Of a stretch of 6,119 nt of DNA, positions 6,069 through 6,119 are shown in pieces. The stretch covers positions 1 to 6,119 of the forward strand of contig JADGCJ010000181.1 of the NCBI GenBank assembly GCA_015229045.1, in the 5' to 3' direction. Both the position numbers and the translations under genes were made by a program. The notes under the pieces are model-generated. The model was not told where the DNA came from. It made no database searches and saw only the letters and a list, made by a program, of their open reading frames with translations. Numbering within the stretch: the stretch's first letter is position 1; each line of letters begins with the position of its first letter. This DNA is from Magnetococcales bacterium. GTDB taxonomy: Bacteria > Pseudomonadota > Magnetococcia > Magnetococcales > DC0425bin3.

Positions 6069-6119
6069 AGGATTAGAGGATTAGAGGATTAGAGGATTAG
6101 AGGATTAGAGGATTAGAGG
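6069..6119. repeat. 8-base tandem repeat (AGGATTAG), at least 6.4 copies
   Basis: AGGATTAG repeats without a single change from 6069 to the window end, six full copies plus AGG, and probably continues. It lies in noncoding DNA right after the second hairpin, with no visible reading-frame role. Identical copies suggest recent slippage expansion. It has no spacers, so it is not a CRISPR array. Confidence 0.95.

Noticed and set aside
6069..6119. CRISPR array
   Set aside because: The units are only 8 bases and directly abutting, with no spacers and no cas genes in view.
5997..6119. Insertion sequence end
   Set aside because: No transposase, terminal inverted repeat pair or target duplication is visible in the window.

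Overview
The window looks like a defence-type locus from a GC-rich Gram-negative bacterium. Coding regions are GC-rich at third positions, start sites carry purine-rich motifs, and the one clear promoter is sigma70-like. I cannot name the organism. A proteobacterium is most likely, and a Magnetococcales-like lineage is only a weak impression from the style of the small cyclic-nucleotide-binding protein.

Positions 1-5267 hold three tightly packed genes on the minus strand, read from right to left. The first encodes a 337-aa AAA+ ATPase of the IetA type. Fifteen bases later comes an 823-aa cytoplasmic subtilisin-like (S8) serine protease of the IetS type. Forty-two bases later comes a large protein whose first 574 residues are an intact metallophosphoesterase domain followed by a NACHT/STAND nucleotide-binding domain; its C-terminus lies beyond position 1. 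A strong promoter (perfect TATAAT box, 17-base spacer, TTGATT -35) lies just upstream of the ATPase gene, and a six-run G-quadruplex-capable tract lies just upstream of that promoter.

The AAA+ ATPase plus S8 protease pair matches IetAS, known as a plasmid stability and incompatibility (toxin-antitoxin-like) module and later listed as an anti-phage system. STAND/NACHT proteins are intracellular pathogen sensors that trigger a fused effector. The third gene therefore looks like either a second defence system in the same transcription unit or an added sensor/effector arm of an expanded IetAS operon. This three-gene arrangement is the main point of interest.

Positions 5475-5915, on the plus strand and divergent from the operon, encode a 146-aa stand-alone cyclic-nucleotide-binding domain protein with no DNA-binding output domain. 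It may be ordinary flanking content. Positions 5916-6119 are noncoding. They contain two consecutive strong hairpins, the first with a competing alternative pairing, and then an 8-base tandem repeat (about 6.4 copies) that runs off the window edge. This may mark a junction between the defence operon and its neighbours.
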